A DNA stretch of 64,000 nucleotides, from NCBI RefSeq assembly GCF_042651425.1, contig NZ_JBHSCW010000002.1, positions 1 through 64,000 of the forward strand. The letters run 5' to 3'. This document shows positions 52,113 to 61,086 of the stretch, one piece after another. Position numbers and translations under genes: made by a program. The notes under the pieces were generated by a model. The model saw only the letters and a list, made by a program, of their open reading frames with translations. It ran no database searches and was not told where the DNA came from. The DNA comes from Fodinicurvata halophila. GTDB taxonomy: Bacteria > Pseudomonadota > Alphaproteobacteria > Kiloniellales > DSM-21159. Each line of letters begins with the position of its first letter. Within the stretch, counting starts at the first letter, position 1.

Positions 52113-53795
52113 ATGCGGACCTCGTCGAACCCGACAGCCGGAGACAAGGACCAGGAGGCGGCCGAGAACGTCGTTCTCGACTGCGGCTGGGGGCGCCTGC
52201 TGTTCGCCCAGACCTTCGAGGACGGCGATCTGCTGCTGGACACCCTGCTGGAGGAACAGGAAGGCCGCCGCGACATCGCCTTTTATGTCACCGATCCGCA
52301 CGTCCTGCTCAGCCTGCGCCCGCAGCAGGTCTTCCTGGACCCCTCGCACACCTATCGCCTGGACCTGGAGGAGACGCCGGAGCGGCAGACCCACCCGGCC
52401 TTCACCGTTTCGCGCCTGGAAAGCCGTGAGGACGCCGAGGCGGTGAACACCTGCTACATGCACTGGGGCATGGTCAGCGTGGATGAGGAGTTCCTGCTGG
52501 CCTGCCGCGACGACCCGCGCTACCTGCACCTGGTGGCCCGGGACACGACCTCGGGCGAGGTCCTGGGAACGGTGACGGGCCTGGACCATGTCGAGATCTT
52601 CGGCGACCGCGACAACGGCTCCAGCCTCTGGTGCCTGGCCGTGGATGCCCAGGCCCATTATCCCGGCATCGGCGTCGCCCTGGTGGCGGAGCTGGCCCAG
52701 CGCCTGCGCCAGCGCGGCCGCACCTACATGGACCTCTCGGTGCTCTACAGCAACGAGGAGGCCATCGCGCTCTACGAGAAGCTGGGCTTCTATGCCGTTC
52801 CCCTGTTCGCCCTGAAGACGCGCAACTCCATCAACGAGAAGCTCTATATCGGACCCGCCCCCGAACAGGACCTGAACCCCTATGCCCGCCTGATCGTCGA
52901 CGAGGCGCGCCGGCGCGGCATCGCCGTGGAGGTCCTGGATGCCGAGGGCGGCTTCTTCCGCCTGACCCACGGCGGGCGCTCCATCGTCTGCCGTGAATCC
53001 CTGTCGGAAATGACCACGGCGATCGCCATGAGCCGCTGCGACGACAAGGCGGTCACCCAGCGCCTGCTGCGCCAGGCCGGTCTGTCCGTGCCCGAGCAGA
53101 TGCGCGCCGGCACGCCCCAGGAGAACGCCCACTTCCTGGAAACACACAAGCGCGTGGTGGTGAAGCCCCTGCGCGGCGAACAGGGTCACGGCGTGGCCGT
53201 GGACCTGCGCACGCCCGATGAGGTGGAGGCCGCCGTGGCCGAGGCCCGCCAGCACTGCGACGTGGTCCTGCTGGAGAATTTCGTCCAGGGCGACGACCTG
53301 CGCGTCATCGTCATCAACTATGAAGTGGTGGCCGCCGCCGTGCGCCGGCCCGCCGAAATCTACGGCAGCGGCAAGCATAGCATCGCCGAGCTGATCGAGG
53401 CCCAGAGCCGCCGCCGCTCGGCGGCGACTGGCGGCGAGAGCAGTATTCCCATGGACGCCGAGACCGAGCGCTGCGTCGAGGCAGCCGGCTATTCCATGTC
53501 CGACATCCTGCCCGCCGGCGAGACGCTGACGGTGCGCAAGGCCGCCAACCTGCACACCGGCGGCACCATTCACGACGTCACCGAATCCCTGCACCCCCAC
53601 CTGGCCGCGGCCGCCGTCGAGGCCGCGCGTGCCATAGAGATTCCCGTGGTCGGTCTTGACTTCCTCGTCCCTTCCCCTGAGGAGTCGGACTATGTCATTA
53701 TCGAAGCCAACGAACGGCCCGGGCTGGCCAATCACGAGCCCGCGCCGACCGCCCAGAAGTTCATCGACCTCCTGTTTCCCCACCTTGCCGCCTGA
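52113..53795 (+). CDS. ngg: N-acetylglutaminylglutamine synthetase
   Basis: 560-residue fusion that acetylates and condenses two glutamines into N-acetylglutaminylglutamine. The N-terminal GNAT domain (about 90-260) has WCLAVDAQAHYPGIGVALVA; the C-terminal ATP-grasp domain (about 285-560) has RVVVKPLRGEQGHGVAVDLR and VVGLDFLVPSPEESDYVIIE followed by ANERPGLANHEPAPT, like cyanophycin and glutathione ligases. ATG at 52113 with GAGGTAAGG upstream is preferred to a GTG ten codons earlier. It lies 30 nt after the amidotransferase. Confidence 0.93.
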   Translation: MRTSSNPTAGDKDQEAAENVVLDCGWGRLLFAQTFEDGDLLLDTLLEEQEGRRDIAFYVTDPHVLLSLRPQQVFLDPSHTYRLDLEETPERQTHPAFTVSRLESREDAEAVNTCYMHWGMVSVDEEFLLACRDDPRYLHLVARDTTSGEVLGTVTGLDHVEIFGDRDNGSSLWCLAVDAQAHYPGIGVALVAELAQRLRQRGRTYMDLSVLYSNEEAIALYEKLGFYAVPLFALKTRNSINEKLYIGPAPEQDLNPYARLIVDEARRRGIAVEVLDAEGGFFRLTHGGRSIVCRESLSEMTTAIAMSRCDDKAVTQRLLRQAGLSVPEQMRAGTPQENAHFLETHKRVVVKPLRGEQGHGVAVDLRTPDEVEAAVAEARQHCDVVLLENFVQGDDLRVIVINYEVVAAAVRRPAEIYGSGKHSIAELIEAQSRRRSAATGGESSIPMDAETERCVEAAGYSMSDILPAGETLTVRKAANLHTGGTIHDVTESLHPHLAAAAVEAARAIEIPVVGLDFLVPSPEESDYVIIEANERPGLANHEPAPTAQKFIDLLFPHLAA

Positions 53796-53811
53796 AAGGA
53801 GAGCCTGAGTC

Positions 53812-54990
53812 ATGGCCAGTCCGAGCCCGAAGGCGCTTCCCGTGGATATGGACTATCTGCAGGACGTGATGGTCCGCCTGCTGGAAACGCACTCCCCCGC
53901 CGGCTACACCGACCAGGTCGTGCACATGGTCTGCAACGAACTGGACGCCCTGGGCATCGAGCACGAACTGACCCGGCGCGGTGCCATCCGCGGCAACATC
54001 CAGGGCAGCCGCCGTGCTCCCGACCGTGCCGTCGTGGCGCACGTGGACACCATCGGCGCCATGGTCCAGGGCCTGAAGGACAACGGCCGGCTCAGCCTGG
54101 TGGCCATCGGCACCTGGTCCAGCCGCTTCGCCGAAGGCGCCCGCGTCACGGTCTTCACCGACCAGGGCGCACGCACCGGCACGATCCTGCCGCTCAAGGC
54201 GGCGGGGCACACCTTCAATGAGGAAGTCGACAGCCAGCCGGTGGACTGGGATCACGTCGAGCTGCGTCTGGACGAGATCGTCTATGACCGCGCCGGCCTG
54301 GAGGAACTGGGCGTTGCCGTGGGCGACTTCGTGGGCATCGACAGCCTGCCGCGCATCACACCGGCGGGCTTCGTGGACGCCCGCCACCTGGACGACAAGG
54401 CAGGCGTGGCCTGCCTGCTGGCCGCCGTGAAGGCGATCACGGAATCCGATGTGCGCCTGCCGCTGGACTGCCATCCGCTGTTCACCATCTCCGAAGAGGT
54501 CGGTGTCGGCGCCTCGGCCGTGCTGCACCAGGACGTGGCCGAGATGGTCGCCATCGACACCGCCCCCCAGGCCCCCGGCCAGGAGAGTATCGAGAGCTGT
54601 GTCACCATCGGCATCAAGGATTCCTCGGGGCCCTTCGACTGGCACCTGACCCAGCGCATGCTGGAGCTGGCGCGCGAGAACGAAATCCGCCACGTGCGCG
54701 ATATCTTCCGCCACTACCGCTGCGACGCGGCGGCAGCGCTGGAAGCCGGCAACGATCTGCGCACCGCCGTGGTCTGCTTCGGCACCGATTCCACGCACGG
54801 CTACGAGCGCACGCACCTGAAGGCCCTGCAGGGTGTGGCGGAACTGCTGACCGCCTACATGCAGAGCCCGGCCGTCATCGCCCGCGACAGCAAGCCGCTG
54901 GGCCCGGCCAAGGGCTTCCCCCTGCAGCCGGTGGAGGAGGCCACGGAGCATCCCGACACCGAGCACCACGATCCGGAGGCGGCGGAGTAG
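53812..54990 (+). CDS. NAGGN-system M42 family peptidase
   Basis: 392-residue M42-type aminopeptidase fold found as the third member of NAGGN loci. Metal-site motifs are VVAHVDTIGAMVQG, DARHLDDKAGVACLLAA, ISEEVGVGASAVLHQ and MVAIDTAPQAPGQ. It might recycle NAGGN when osmotic stress ends or trim an intermediate; its reaction has not been settled to my knowledge. AAGGAGAG precedes the ATG, 16 nt after the synthetase. Confidence 0.9.
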   Translation: MASPSPKALPVDMDYLQDVMVRLLETHSPAGYTDQVVHMVCNELDALGIEHELTRRGAIRGNIQGSRRAPDRAVVAHVDTIGAMVQGLKDNGRLSLVAIGTWSSRFAEGARVTVFTDQGARTGTILPLKAAGHTFNEEVDSQPVDWDHVELRLDEIVYDRAGLEELGVAVGDFVGIDSLPRITPAGFVDARHLDDKAGVACLLAAVKAITESDVRLPLDCHPLFTISEEVGVGASAVLHQDVAEMVAIDTAPQAPGQESIESCVTIGIKDSSGPFDWHLTQRMLELARENEIRHVRDIFRHYRCDAAAALEAGNDLRTAVVCFGTDSTHGYERTHLKALQGVAELLTAYMQSPAVIARDSKPLGPAKGFPLQPVEEATEHPDTEHHDPEAAE

Positions 54991-55033
54991 CCTCCGCCAT
55001 CCGACGGCACTCCGGGCCGAAGCGGGCCGGGCC

Positions 55034-55849
55034 TCAGATGATGTTCTTGCGCACCGTGGAAGAGACCCATTCCGAGAAGATCACGGTCGCCAGGATCAGG
55101 ACGAAGATCACCGTGACCTGGGACCAGGCCAGCACGTTCAGCGAGCTCTGCAGCTGCAGGCCGATGCCGCCCGCCCCGACGAGTCCCAGGATCGTCGATT
55201 CCCGGATGTTGATGTCCCAGCGGAACACGCTGATCCCGGCAAAGGCCGGCAGGATCTGGGGCACGATCCCGTAGTCGATGACCTGCGCCCGGCTGGCTCC
55301 GGTGGCCTGCACGGCCTCGACCTGGCTTTCGTCGATCTCCTCGATCGCTTCATAGAGCAGCTTGCCGACGAAGCCGATGGAGCGCAGCGCAATGGCGATG
55401 ATGCCGGCCAGGATGCCGGGGCCGAGGATCGCGACCAGCAACAGCGCCCAGATCAGCGAGTTGATTGAGCGCGAGGCGACGATCACGAACAGCGCGAACG
55501 GGCGCAGCACCAGATGGCTCGGCGTGGTGTTGCGGGCGGCCAGGAAAGCCACCGGCACGGCCATGATGACACCGATCAGGGTGCCCAGCGTGGCGATGTT
55601 GATGGTGTCCCAGAGCGCCCCCCAGAGCGTGTTGACATAGGACCATTTGGGCGGCCAGGCGCGCGAGAACAGATCCGCCGCCTGCTTGGGCGCGTCCTCG
55701 ACAAAGAACCATTTCGTATCGACCGTCATGATCTGCCAGCAGGCCACGAAAACCATGGCGGCGAGCAGCCAGCCCAGCCAGCCGAGCCACTGGGCTTTCG
55801 TCGTACGGTGGCGCCAGACGGGGCCCTGTTCACCTTGCAAGACCGGCAT
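55034..55849 (-). CDS. phnE: Phosphonate-type ABC transporter permease PhnE (second copy)
   Basis: 271-residue inner-membrane permease. One N-terminal membrane segment (about 27-47) is followed by the core, with IATLGTLIGVIMAVPVAFLA, SRSINSLIWALLLVAILGPG and the EAA loop region EEIDESQVEAVQATGASRAQ. The last part has STILGLVGAGGIGLQLQ. The ATG at 55849 forms TAATG with the first permease. It is the last gene of phnD-phnC-phnE-phnE. Confidence 0.92.
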   Translation of the reverse strand: MPVLQGEQGPVWRHRTTKAQWLGWLGWLLAAMVFVACWQIMTVDTKWFFVEDAPKQAADLFSRAWPPKWSYVNTLWGALWDTINIATLGTLIGVIMAVPVAFLAARNTTPSHLVLRPFALFVIVASRSINSLIWALLLVAILGPGILAGIIAIALRSIGFVGKLLYEAIEEIDESQVEAVQATGASRAQVIDYGIVPQILPAFAGISVFRWDINIRESTILGLVGAGGIGLQLQSSLNVLAWSQVTVIFVLILATVIFSEWVSSTVRKNII

Positions 55850-56658
55850 TACTGGATCCACTTCCGGATATAGCCGGAGCTGTATTCGGCCAGCATGACG
55901 AAGAGGATGATCAGGATCAGGATGGCGCTGGCGGTGCTGTAGTCATAGCGATCCATCGCCGTGTTGAGCGTCGCGCCGATCCCGCCGGCGCCGACGATGC
56001 CGATCACGGCCGATTCCCGGAAGTTGATGTCGAAGCGATAGAGCGAGAGGCCGATCAGCCGAGGCATGACCTGGGGCTGCACTCCGTAGTTCACGACCTG
56101 CCACCAGCCGGCGCCGGTGCCGCGCACCGCCTCGGCCTGGCGCGGATCGATCTCCTCGATGTCGTCGGCCAACAGCTTGGCGAGGAATCCGATGGTGGCG
56201 AACGACAGCGTGACGAAGCCGGCGAAGGCGCCGAAGCCGAACATTGCCACGAAGAGGATCGCGATGATGATTTCCTGGAAGGCGCGCGAAACGGCGATGA
56301 TGGCGCGACAGACGAGATAGACCGGCAGCGGCGCGATGTTGCGTGCGGCGCCCAGGCCGATGGGCACGGAGATCAGGATTCCCACAATGGTCGAACAGAC
56401 GGTCATGGTGACGCTTTCCACCATGCCGCGCTGGATCTGGTCGAAGCGGCTCGTGAAATCCGGTGTCAGGAACCCCTGCAGGAAGCGGCCGCCCCGCTCG
56501 AGCCCCTCATAGAGGCGCTGCCAGTCCACCTCCAGCGTACCGACAGCCAGCAGCAGATAGAGCAGCGCGCCGCTGTAGACGAGCCGGCGCCAGAAATCGT
56601 TGCGGATCAGGACGGGCGGCCGGCGCCAGCGCCGGGAAACCGCCTGGGCCTCGCTCAT
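55849..56658 (-). CDS. phnE: Phosphonate-type ABC transporter permease PhnE (first copy)
   Basis: 269-residue permease paralogous to the next gene. It shows VTMTVCSTIVGILISVPIGL, SRAFQEIIIAILFVAMFGFG, the coupling loop DDIEEIDPRQAEAVRGTGAG and SAVIGIVGAGGIGATLNTAM. Two different PhnE subunits would form a heterodimeric channel. ATGA overlap with phnC. Confidence 0.92.
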   Translation of the reverse strand: MSEAQAVSRRWRRPPVLIRNDFWRRLVYSGALLYLLLAVGTLEVDWQRLYEGLERGGRFLQGFLTPDFTSRFDQIQRGMVESVTMTVCSTIVGILISVPIGLGAARNIAPLPVYLVCRAIIAVSRAFQEIIIAILFVAMFGFGAFAGFVTLSFATIGFLAKLLADDIEEIDPRQAEAVRGTGAGWWQVVNYGVQPQVMPRLIGLSLYRFDINFRESAVIGIVGAGGIGATLNTAMDRYDYSTASAILILIILFVMLAEYSSGYIRKWIQ

Positions 56659-57494
56659 ACCGTGCCCGCCATGCGTTCTTCCTCGGCGGCCTTGAATGCG
56701 GCCGCGTCGGACGCATCTTGCGCCGCCTCGTCGGCGGCCTTGCGCATCTCGCGCCAGTCCTCCTCGCCGTAGATCCGGGTCAGCGCCGCATGATCCAGCT
56801 CGGCAGGCGGACCGTCGAACACCACCTCGCCCGCGGTCAGGCCGATGACCCGGTCGACGAACATCTGGGCCAGCATGACATCGTGGATGTTGATGATGGC
56901 GGGCAGGTCACGCTCGCGACAGATCTCGCAGATCAGGCGCATGATCTGGCGCGAGGTCTTGGGGTCCAGCGAGGCGGTGGGCTCGTCCACCAGCAGCAGT
57001 TCCGGATCCTGCTCCAGGGCCCGGGCGATGCCGACGCGCTGGCGCTGCCCGCCGGACAGCTCGTCCGCCCGCTTGTCCACGTGGTCCGACAGCCCGACCC
57101 GCTCGAGCAGCCCGAAGGCCTTGTCCACGTCCTTCTGGGCATAGCGCCGGGCCAGCGAGCGCCAGAAGGACACATAGCCCAGGCGCCCCGACAGCACGTT
57201 CTCCATGACGGTCAGGCGTTCCACCAGGGCGTATTCCTGGTAGATCATGCCGATGCGCCGGCGCATCGTCTTCAGCTGTGTACGGCCCAGCTTCGAGATA
57301 TCCACGTCGGAGAGCCGGATTGCCCCCGCCGTCGGCTCGACCAGGCGGTTGATGCAGCGGATCAGCGTCGACTTGCCGGCCCCGGAGGGACCGATCAGGC
57401 CCACGACCTGTCCGCGCTCGATGGAGAAGGACACCTCCTTGAGCGCGAGATCCCCGGTCTTGTAGCGCTTGGTCAGCGCCTCGATCGACAGCAT
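56655..57494 (-). CDS. phnC: Phosphonate-type ABC transporter ATP-binding protein PhnC
   Basis: 279-residue ABC ATPase. Walker A GPSGAGKST, signature LSGGQRQRVGIARAL, Walker B LLLVDEPTASLDP and an H-loop in INIHDVML are all intact. A C-terminal Ala/Glu-rich tail of some 30 residues is unusual. It lies 79 nt downstream of phnD, separated by a hairpin, and overlaps the first permease. Confidence 0.94.
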   Translation of the reverse strand: MLSIEALTKRYKTGDLALKEVSFSIERGQVVGLIGPSGAGKSTLIRCINRLVEPTAGAIRLSDVDISKLGRTQLKTMRRRIGMIYQEYALVERLTVMENVLSGRLGYVSFWRSLARRYAQKDVDKAFGLLERVGLSDHVDKRADELSGGQRQRVGIARALEQDPELLLVDEPTASLDPKTSRQIMRLICEICRERDLPAIINIHDVMLAQMFVDRVIGLTAGEVVFDGPPAELDHAALTRIYGEEDWREMRKAADEAAQDASDAAAFKAAEEERMAGTV

Positions 57495-57523
57495 TGCAAC
57501 TCCTCACTCTCCTCGATCCCGTG

Positions 57524-57553
57524 GGCGGGAGCCGCGCCGTGGCGGCCCCCGCC
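57524..57553 (-). other. Hairpin in the phnD-phnC spacer
   Basis: GGCGGG-A-GCCGC (57524-57535) can pair with GCGGC-C-CCCGCC (57542-57553). There is no U-run. Such stems after a binding-protein gene usually protect its mRNA or partly attenuate transcription, so that the binding protein is made in excess over the membrane complex. Confidence 0.5.
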
Positions 57554-57573
57554 GGATCCGTTCCGGGACCGGA

Positions 57574-58521
57574 TCAGCTGCAGGTGTAGGACACCTCGTT
57601 CGCGTCGTCGATCTGGCGGATCACCGCCCAGTCCTTCTTGAAGGAGATCTCGATGAACTGGGCTTCACCGGATTTCTTGAACTCTTCCTCCAGGGCCGAG
57701 CCTTCCCAGGGGAAGGAGAAGAAGGCCTCGCGGATATTGTCCTGCAACTCCGGCGTCAGGTTGTAGACGGTGCCATAGCCCGTGGTCGGGAAGGTCTGGG
57801 ACTGATAGATCGTGCGCACCTGGTCGGCGGAGATGACCTCGCGCTCGATCATGCGTTTCATGACGGAATTGGCGATGGACGCTGCCTCGTAGTCGCCGTT
57901 GGCCACGCCCAGGACCGAGGTGTCGTGGGAGCCCGAGAACCCGGCCTCGAAATCCTCGCCGGCCTCCATGCCGAATTCCCCCTTCAGGATGGCAGAGGGC
58001 GCCTTGAAGCCGGAATTGGAGGTTTCCTGGGTGAAGGTGATCTCGCCGCCGCGCAGGTCCTCGATCTCCTGGGCCTCGGAGTCGGCCGGCACGATGATCT
58101 CCATCTCGTAGCCGTACGAGCCATCCTCGGCGGCCATCATGGCAAAGGGCCGGAAACCGGCGCAGGCCACCGCGATGGGGTTGGAGCCGGTGTTGAAGCC
58201 GGCGACATGCAGGCGCCCGGCGCGCATGGCTTCCAGCTGGGCGGCGTTGGACTGGACGGGGAAGAACTCCACCTCCTTGCCTGTCACCTCGGACATGTGC
58301 TCCATGAAGCCCTGCCAGACATCCTCGTAGACGGCCGGGTCTTCCACCGGGGTATAGGTGAAGATCAGGGTGTCGGGATCGACCAGTTCGTCTTCGTTTG
58401 TGGGGATGTCGGCAACCAGGTCGCCATCCTCGTCGGAATAGCGGCTGTCGAGGTTGAAGTCGGCATAGGCGGGTGCAGCAAACAATACCGCGAACACGGA
58501 CGCGGCCAGAAGCGTTTTCAT
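57574..58521 (-). CDS. phnD: Phosphonate/phosphite/phosphate ABC transporter binding protein PhnD
   Basis: 315-residue periplasmic binding protein with a signal peptide cleaved after LFAAPAYA. The fold is the PhnD/SsuA type: FTYTPVEDPAVYEDVWQGFM, MRAGRLHVAGFNTGSNPIAV, ITFTQETSNSGFKAPSAILK and an SFPWEGSALEEEF C-terminal segment. The TSNSGFKAP segment matches the PhnD ligand pocket for the phosphonate group. It is first in the operon. Whether the ligand is phosphonate, phosphite or a phosphonate-like metabolite cannot be told. Confidence 0.92.
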   Translation of the reverse strand: MKTLLAASVFAVLFAAPAYADFNLDSRYSDEDGDLVADIPTNEDELVDPDTLIFTYTPVEDPAVYEDVWQGFMEHMSEVTGKEVEFFPVQSNAAQLEAMRAGRLHVAGFNTGSNPIAVACAGFRPFAMMAAEDGSYGYEMEIIVPADSEAQEIEDLRGGEITFTQETSNSGFKAPSAILKGEFGMEAGEDFEAGFSGSHDTSVLGVANGDYEAASIANSVMKRMIEREVISADQVRTIYQSQTFPTTGYGTVYNLTPELQDNIREAFFSFPWEGSALEEEFKKSGEAQFIEISFKKDWAVIRQIDDANEVSYTCS

Positions 58522-58620
58522 TATTGCCTCCTCGAGTTATGAAAAATCAGTGGAACCGAGTGTCAGACATCCCGCTTATGGTCGCCCTGTGTTAAGCTTT
58601 CGTGATGGCGATGTGAAACT

Positions 58621-58649
58621 AATATAAAGGCAAATGATGTCGCTGTCAC
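58621..58649 (-). promoter_or_regulatory. Promoter of the phn transport operon
   Basis: On the minus strand GTGACA (58649 to 58644), a 17-bp spacer and TATATT (58626 to 58621) form a good sigma-70-like promoter, with about 93 nt of leader before phnD. The -35 region contains a TGTCAC half-site like one repeat of a Pho box (CTGTCAT), but a full second repeat is not convincing. Confidence 0.5.
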
Positions 58650-58816
58650 TTTACGCTTGCAGGCAGGCAGCATTGCAATTGTGCGGCGAACAAATGACAG
58701 GGATTGCCGGAACCGGGCAAAAAACGGCGCCAAGAGAATTGACAGACGCGCCCGGATCACGCAGTTGTAACGCCAAGAGGAATGGCACCCGGCATCCAGG
58801 GCGCCAGGACAAGGTG

Positions 58817-58892
58817 GCCGGCTTAGCTCAGTTGGTAGAGCAACTGATTTGTAATCAGTAGGTCGCGGGTTCGACTCCTGCAGCCGGCACCA
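58817..58892 (+). tRNA. tRNA-Thr (anticodon TGT)
   Basis: 76-nt tRNA with encoded CCA. The acceptor GCCGGCT pairs with AGCCGGC; the D loop is AGCTCAGTTGGTAGAGC; the anticodon arm CTGATTTGTAATCAG gives UGU; the T loop is GGTTCGACTCC. Six T follow immediately, probably its terminator. A TTGACA lies at 58739-58744 without an obvious -10. Confidence 0.96.
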
Positions 58893-58901
58893 TTTTTTCT
58901 T

Positions 58902-59711
58902 TCAGCTCAACGCATTACTGAGAAAATTGACTGAGGCCCGCCCGACCATGGGGTCAAGTGGGTTGACCCCTCGCATGATAACCATCGCCTCTTCCGCCAG
59001 CTTTGACTTCATCAATTCGCGTTTGTTTTCCGACAGCCGACTGGTCAGGACGCAGCAGCTGATGGCGGCCACAGGGTGATCGTTGCGATCACGCACGGCA
59101 ACACCCAGGCCTGTATACTCCGGAAGCACGCGACTGCCGGTTCCGCGTGCAAAACCGCTCTCGGAGACCTGCTGCAACTCGGTCAGCAATCGTTCTCGCT
59201 CTATCCCGTATTCCTTTTCCAGGATGGGGAGATTATGTGAGATAATCTCGTCCTGTTCCGCCCTACTCATGTGGGCCAGAATGGCAATAGAGGCTTGGCC
59301 AAGTCCCAATGGCACTCTTCCCCCAATACCGCGGGTATAGCTTCGCACCGGGTAGTCGCCGTCACATATCTCAATACAGACCACGTCATATCCATCCGGA
59401 ACGAATAGGAAGAAACTGTCGCCAAACTGGCCTGCAAGACGGAGCAGGCTCGGTCGGGCCAGCTCTCTCAGATGAGAGCGGTTGCTGGCTGTCGCGCCCC
59501 ATGTAAGGAAGGTAAGTCCCAGATAATAGCTGCGCTTGTCTTCGCCCATGGCCAAAAGGCCCTGATCCACCAGGGTGCGCACGATGCGATAGGCCGTCGC
59601 CCTGTTCAGGCCGGTCCGCGCAACAATCTCGCGCAAGCGACAGGGAGCCCCCTCGGCCGCGGCCACGGTATCAAGTACCGCGACGGCCCGCTCTATTACC
59701 TGAACAGACAC
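58902..59711 (-). CDS. IclR family transcriptional regulator
   Basis: 269-residue regulator: N-terminal winged helix (about 1-65, VIERAVAVLDTVAAAEGAPC, RLREIVARTGLNRATAYRIV) and C-terminal GAF-like effector domain with YTRGIGGRVPLGLGQASIAI, ERERLLTELQQVSESGFARG and GLGVAVRDRNDHPVAAISCC. The GTG at 59711 with GGGG upstream gives the usual family length; a longer ATG frame from 59783 overlaps the oxidase gene. It ends the right-hand cluster and likely controls it. Confidence 0.9.
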   Translation of the reverse strand: MSVQVIERAVAVLDTVAAAEGAPCRLREIVARTGLNRATAYRIVRTLVDQGLLAMGEDKRSYYLGLTFLTWGATASNRSHLRELARPSLLRLAGQFGDSFFLFVPDGYDVVCIEICDGDYPVRSYTRGIGGRVPLGLGQASIAILAHMSRAEQDEIISHNLPILEKEYGIERERLLTELQQVSESGFARGTGSRVLPEYTGLGVAVRDRNDHPVAAISCCVLTSRLSENKRELMKSKLAEEAMVIMRGVNPLDPMVGRASVNFLSNALS

Positions 59712-59745
59712 CTGATTTGCCCCTACAGTTTCCGGCCCTATGAAC

Positions 59746-61083
59746 TCACCCGAAAGTCTCGCCTCCGTGCAGGCGATCCGCAAGCCAGTCTTTCGTCCGG
59801 TTCCAGGTCATGAAGGCGGCGTGCAGGGACGCAAGCCGCCCGGAGAAGCGGTTCACCCCCTTGCGTACCGGCAGGGCAATGTCATCCGCCGGAGTTCCGG
59901 TCAACAGGCGCGCCAGCTCCACCCCGGCAGCGCTTGCAGTGGGCACCCCTCGCCCTGAAAACCCGATACAGGCCCATAAGTCCTCGTCCAGCCAATGGAT
60001 CTGCGGCAAGGTCAAGGGCTGGGCATCCAGCCGGCCCGACCAGGGATGCTGGAACCGGATCGACTCAATCTGCGGGAACAGCCAACTGGTACGCTCCTCC
60101 AGCCACCTTGCTGTCACCTCTGGGTCGCGGCCGATACGTCCCTTTGGGTAGGCTGTCGTGACCAGCCTGTTATCGTCTGTCCACTTGTAGAGGATCGGAT
60201 CCTTGTGCGTATCAACGAGAGTCTGATCCCCTGGAAGAACGGTGTGCCGCGTTTCCGCAGGCAGCGGGGCGCTCGCAAAGCCCATGATCGGAACGGGATA
60301 GGTTGCGCCCTGCAACAACTCTTTGGCAGGCCCTACGGCATAGGCTCCCGTTGCCAGAAGGACTTTTCGTGCAACGACACCCCCATTCGGTGTCTGCAGT
60401 TTCCAACCTTCGGCCTGGCGCGCAAGATTTGTAATAGGCGAGTCCTGAAAGAGTTGCGCACCTTCCTGAAGGGCCGCACGCGCCAACCCCCGTGCATAGG
60501 CAGTGGGGTTCAGGTGTCCTGCACCTTTCAGAAGCCAGCCGCCATGTGCTCGTGGCGATCCCGACAGTTCCCGTGCTGCAGCCGCGTCAAGAATCTCGCC
60601 TTCCAGGCCCAAGGACACGTAGAGTTCCTTTTTCTCCGATAGCTCCGAAAGTCGGTGGGGGCCATGAGCGATGCGCAGATAGCCGTTGCGCTTTGCTTCA
60701 CAGGATATCTGGTAACGCTCAATCAAAGAGAAGACCCGTTCCGCCCCGGATACCTGCAGGTGCGTCAACTGATCCGCCTTTGCCTTTCCCAATCGCTTTC
60801 TGAGTTTATCGGGCGAGGTGAGGTGAAAGGTTGGTGTACAATGCCCGGCATTGCGGCCTGAAGCTCCGAACCCGATATGCCTGGCTTCCAGCACGACACA
60901 CTCAACACCTGTGCGCGCTAGGTCGATCGCCGTACTCAGTCCAGTATAACCACCGCCAACAATGGCAACTTCACAAGTAACTGTTTCTTGCAGGGGCTGG
61001 AGGTCCGGCCCTGTGGAAGCAGAGCGCCACCATATGCAATCTTCCTGCTCCCAAGGAATGTGCCCCAAATCATCCGCACCCAT
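59746..61083 (-). CDS. FAD-dependent amine/amino-acid oxidoreductase (DAO family)
   Basis: 445-residue enzyme of the DadA/PuuB-like DAO group. The dinucleotide fold is VAIVGGGYTGLSTAIDLA (about 39-56), then VVLEARHIGFGASGRNAGHC, typical of gamma-glutamylputrescine oxidase-like proteins. ARKVLLATGAYA and the C-terminal WACIGFSGRGVPTASAAGVE complete the FAD site. It probably oxidises a secondary amine or D-amino acid imported by the adjacent ABC system; the substrate is unknown. 3 nt from the ATPase gene upstream. Confidence 0.88.
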   Translation of the reverse strand: MGADDLGHIPWEQEDCIWWRSASTGPDLQPLQETVTCEVAIVGGGYTGLSTAIDLARTGVECVVLEARHIGFGASGRNAGHCTPTFHLTSPDKLRKRLGKAKADQLTHLQVSGAERVFSLIERYQISCEAKRNGYLRIAHGPHRLSELSEKKELYVSLGLEGEILDAAAARELSGSPRAHGGWLLKGAGHLNPTAYARGLARAALQEGAQLFQDSPITNLARQAEGWKLQTPNGGVVARKVLLATGAYAVGPAKELLQGATYPVPIMGFASAPLPAETRHTVLPGDQTLVDTHKDPILYKWTDDNRLVTTAYPKGRIGRDPEVTARWLEERTSWLFPQIESIRFQHPWSGRLDAQPLTLPQIHWLDEDLWACIGFSGRGVPTASAAGVELARLLTGTPADDIALPVRKGVNRFSGRLASLHAAFMTWNRTKDWLADRLHGGETFG

Positions 61084-61086
61084 GCC

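Noticed and set aside
49818..53813. 1331-codon open frame on the minus strand
   Set aside because: It is the antisense shadow of the GC-rich NAGGN genes and runs through a tRNA. The composition (His, Gln, Leu, Gly, Ala, Val rich) is typical of such shadows.
58621..58660. Complete Pho box upstream of phnD
   Set aside because: Only one good TGTCAC half-site is present; the second direct repeat at the right spacing is not convincing.
58634..58861. Plus-strand frame ending GLAQLVEQLICNQ
   Set aside because: This is tRNA-Thr sequence translated; also a known artefact.
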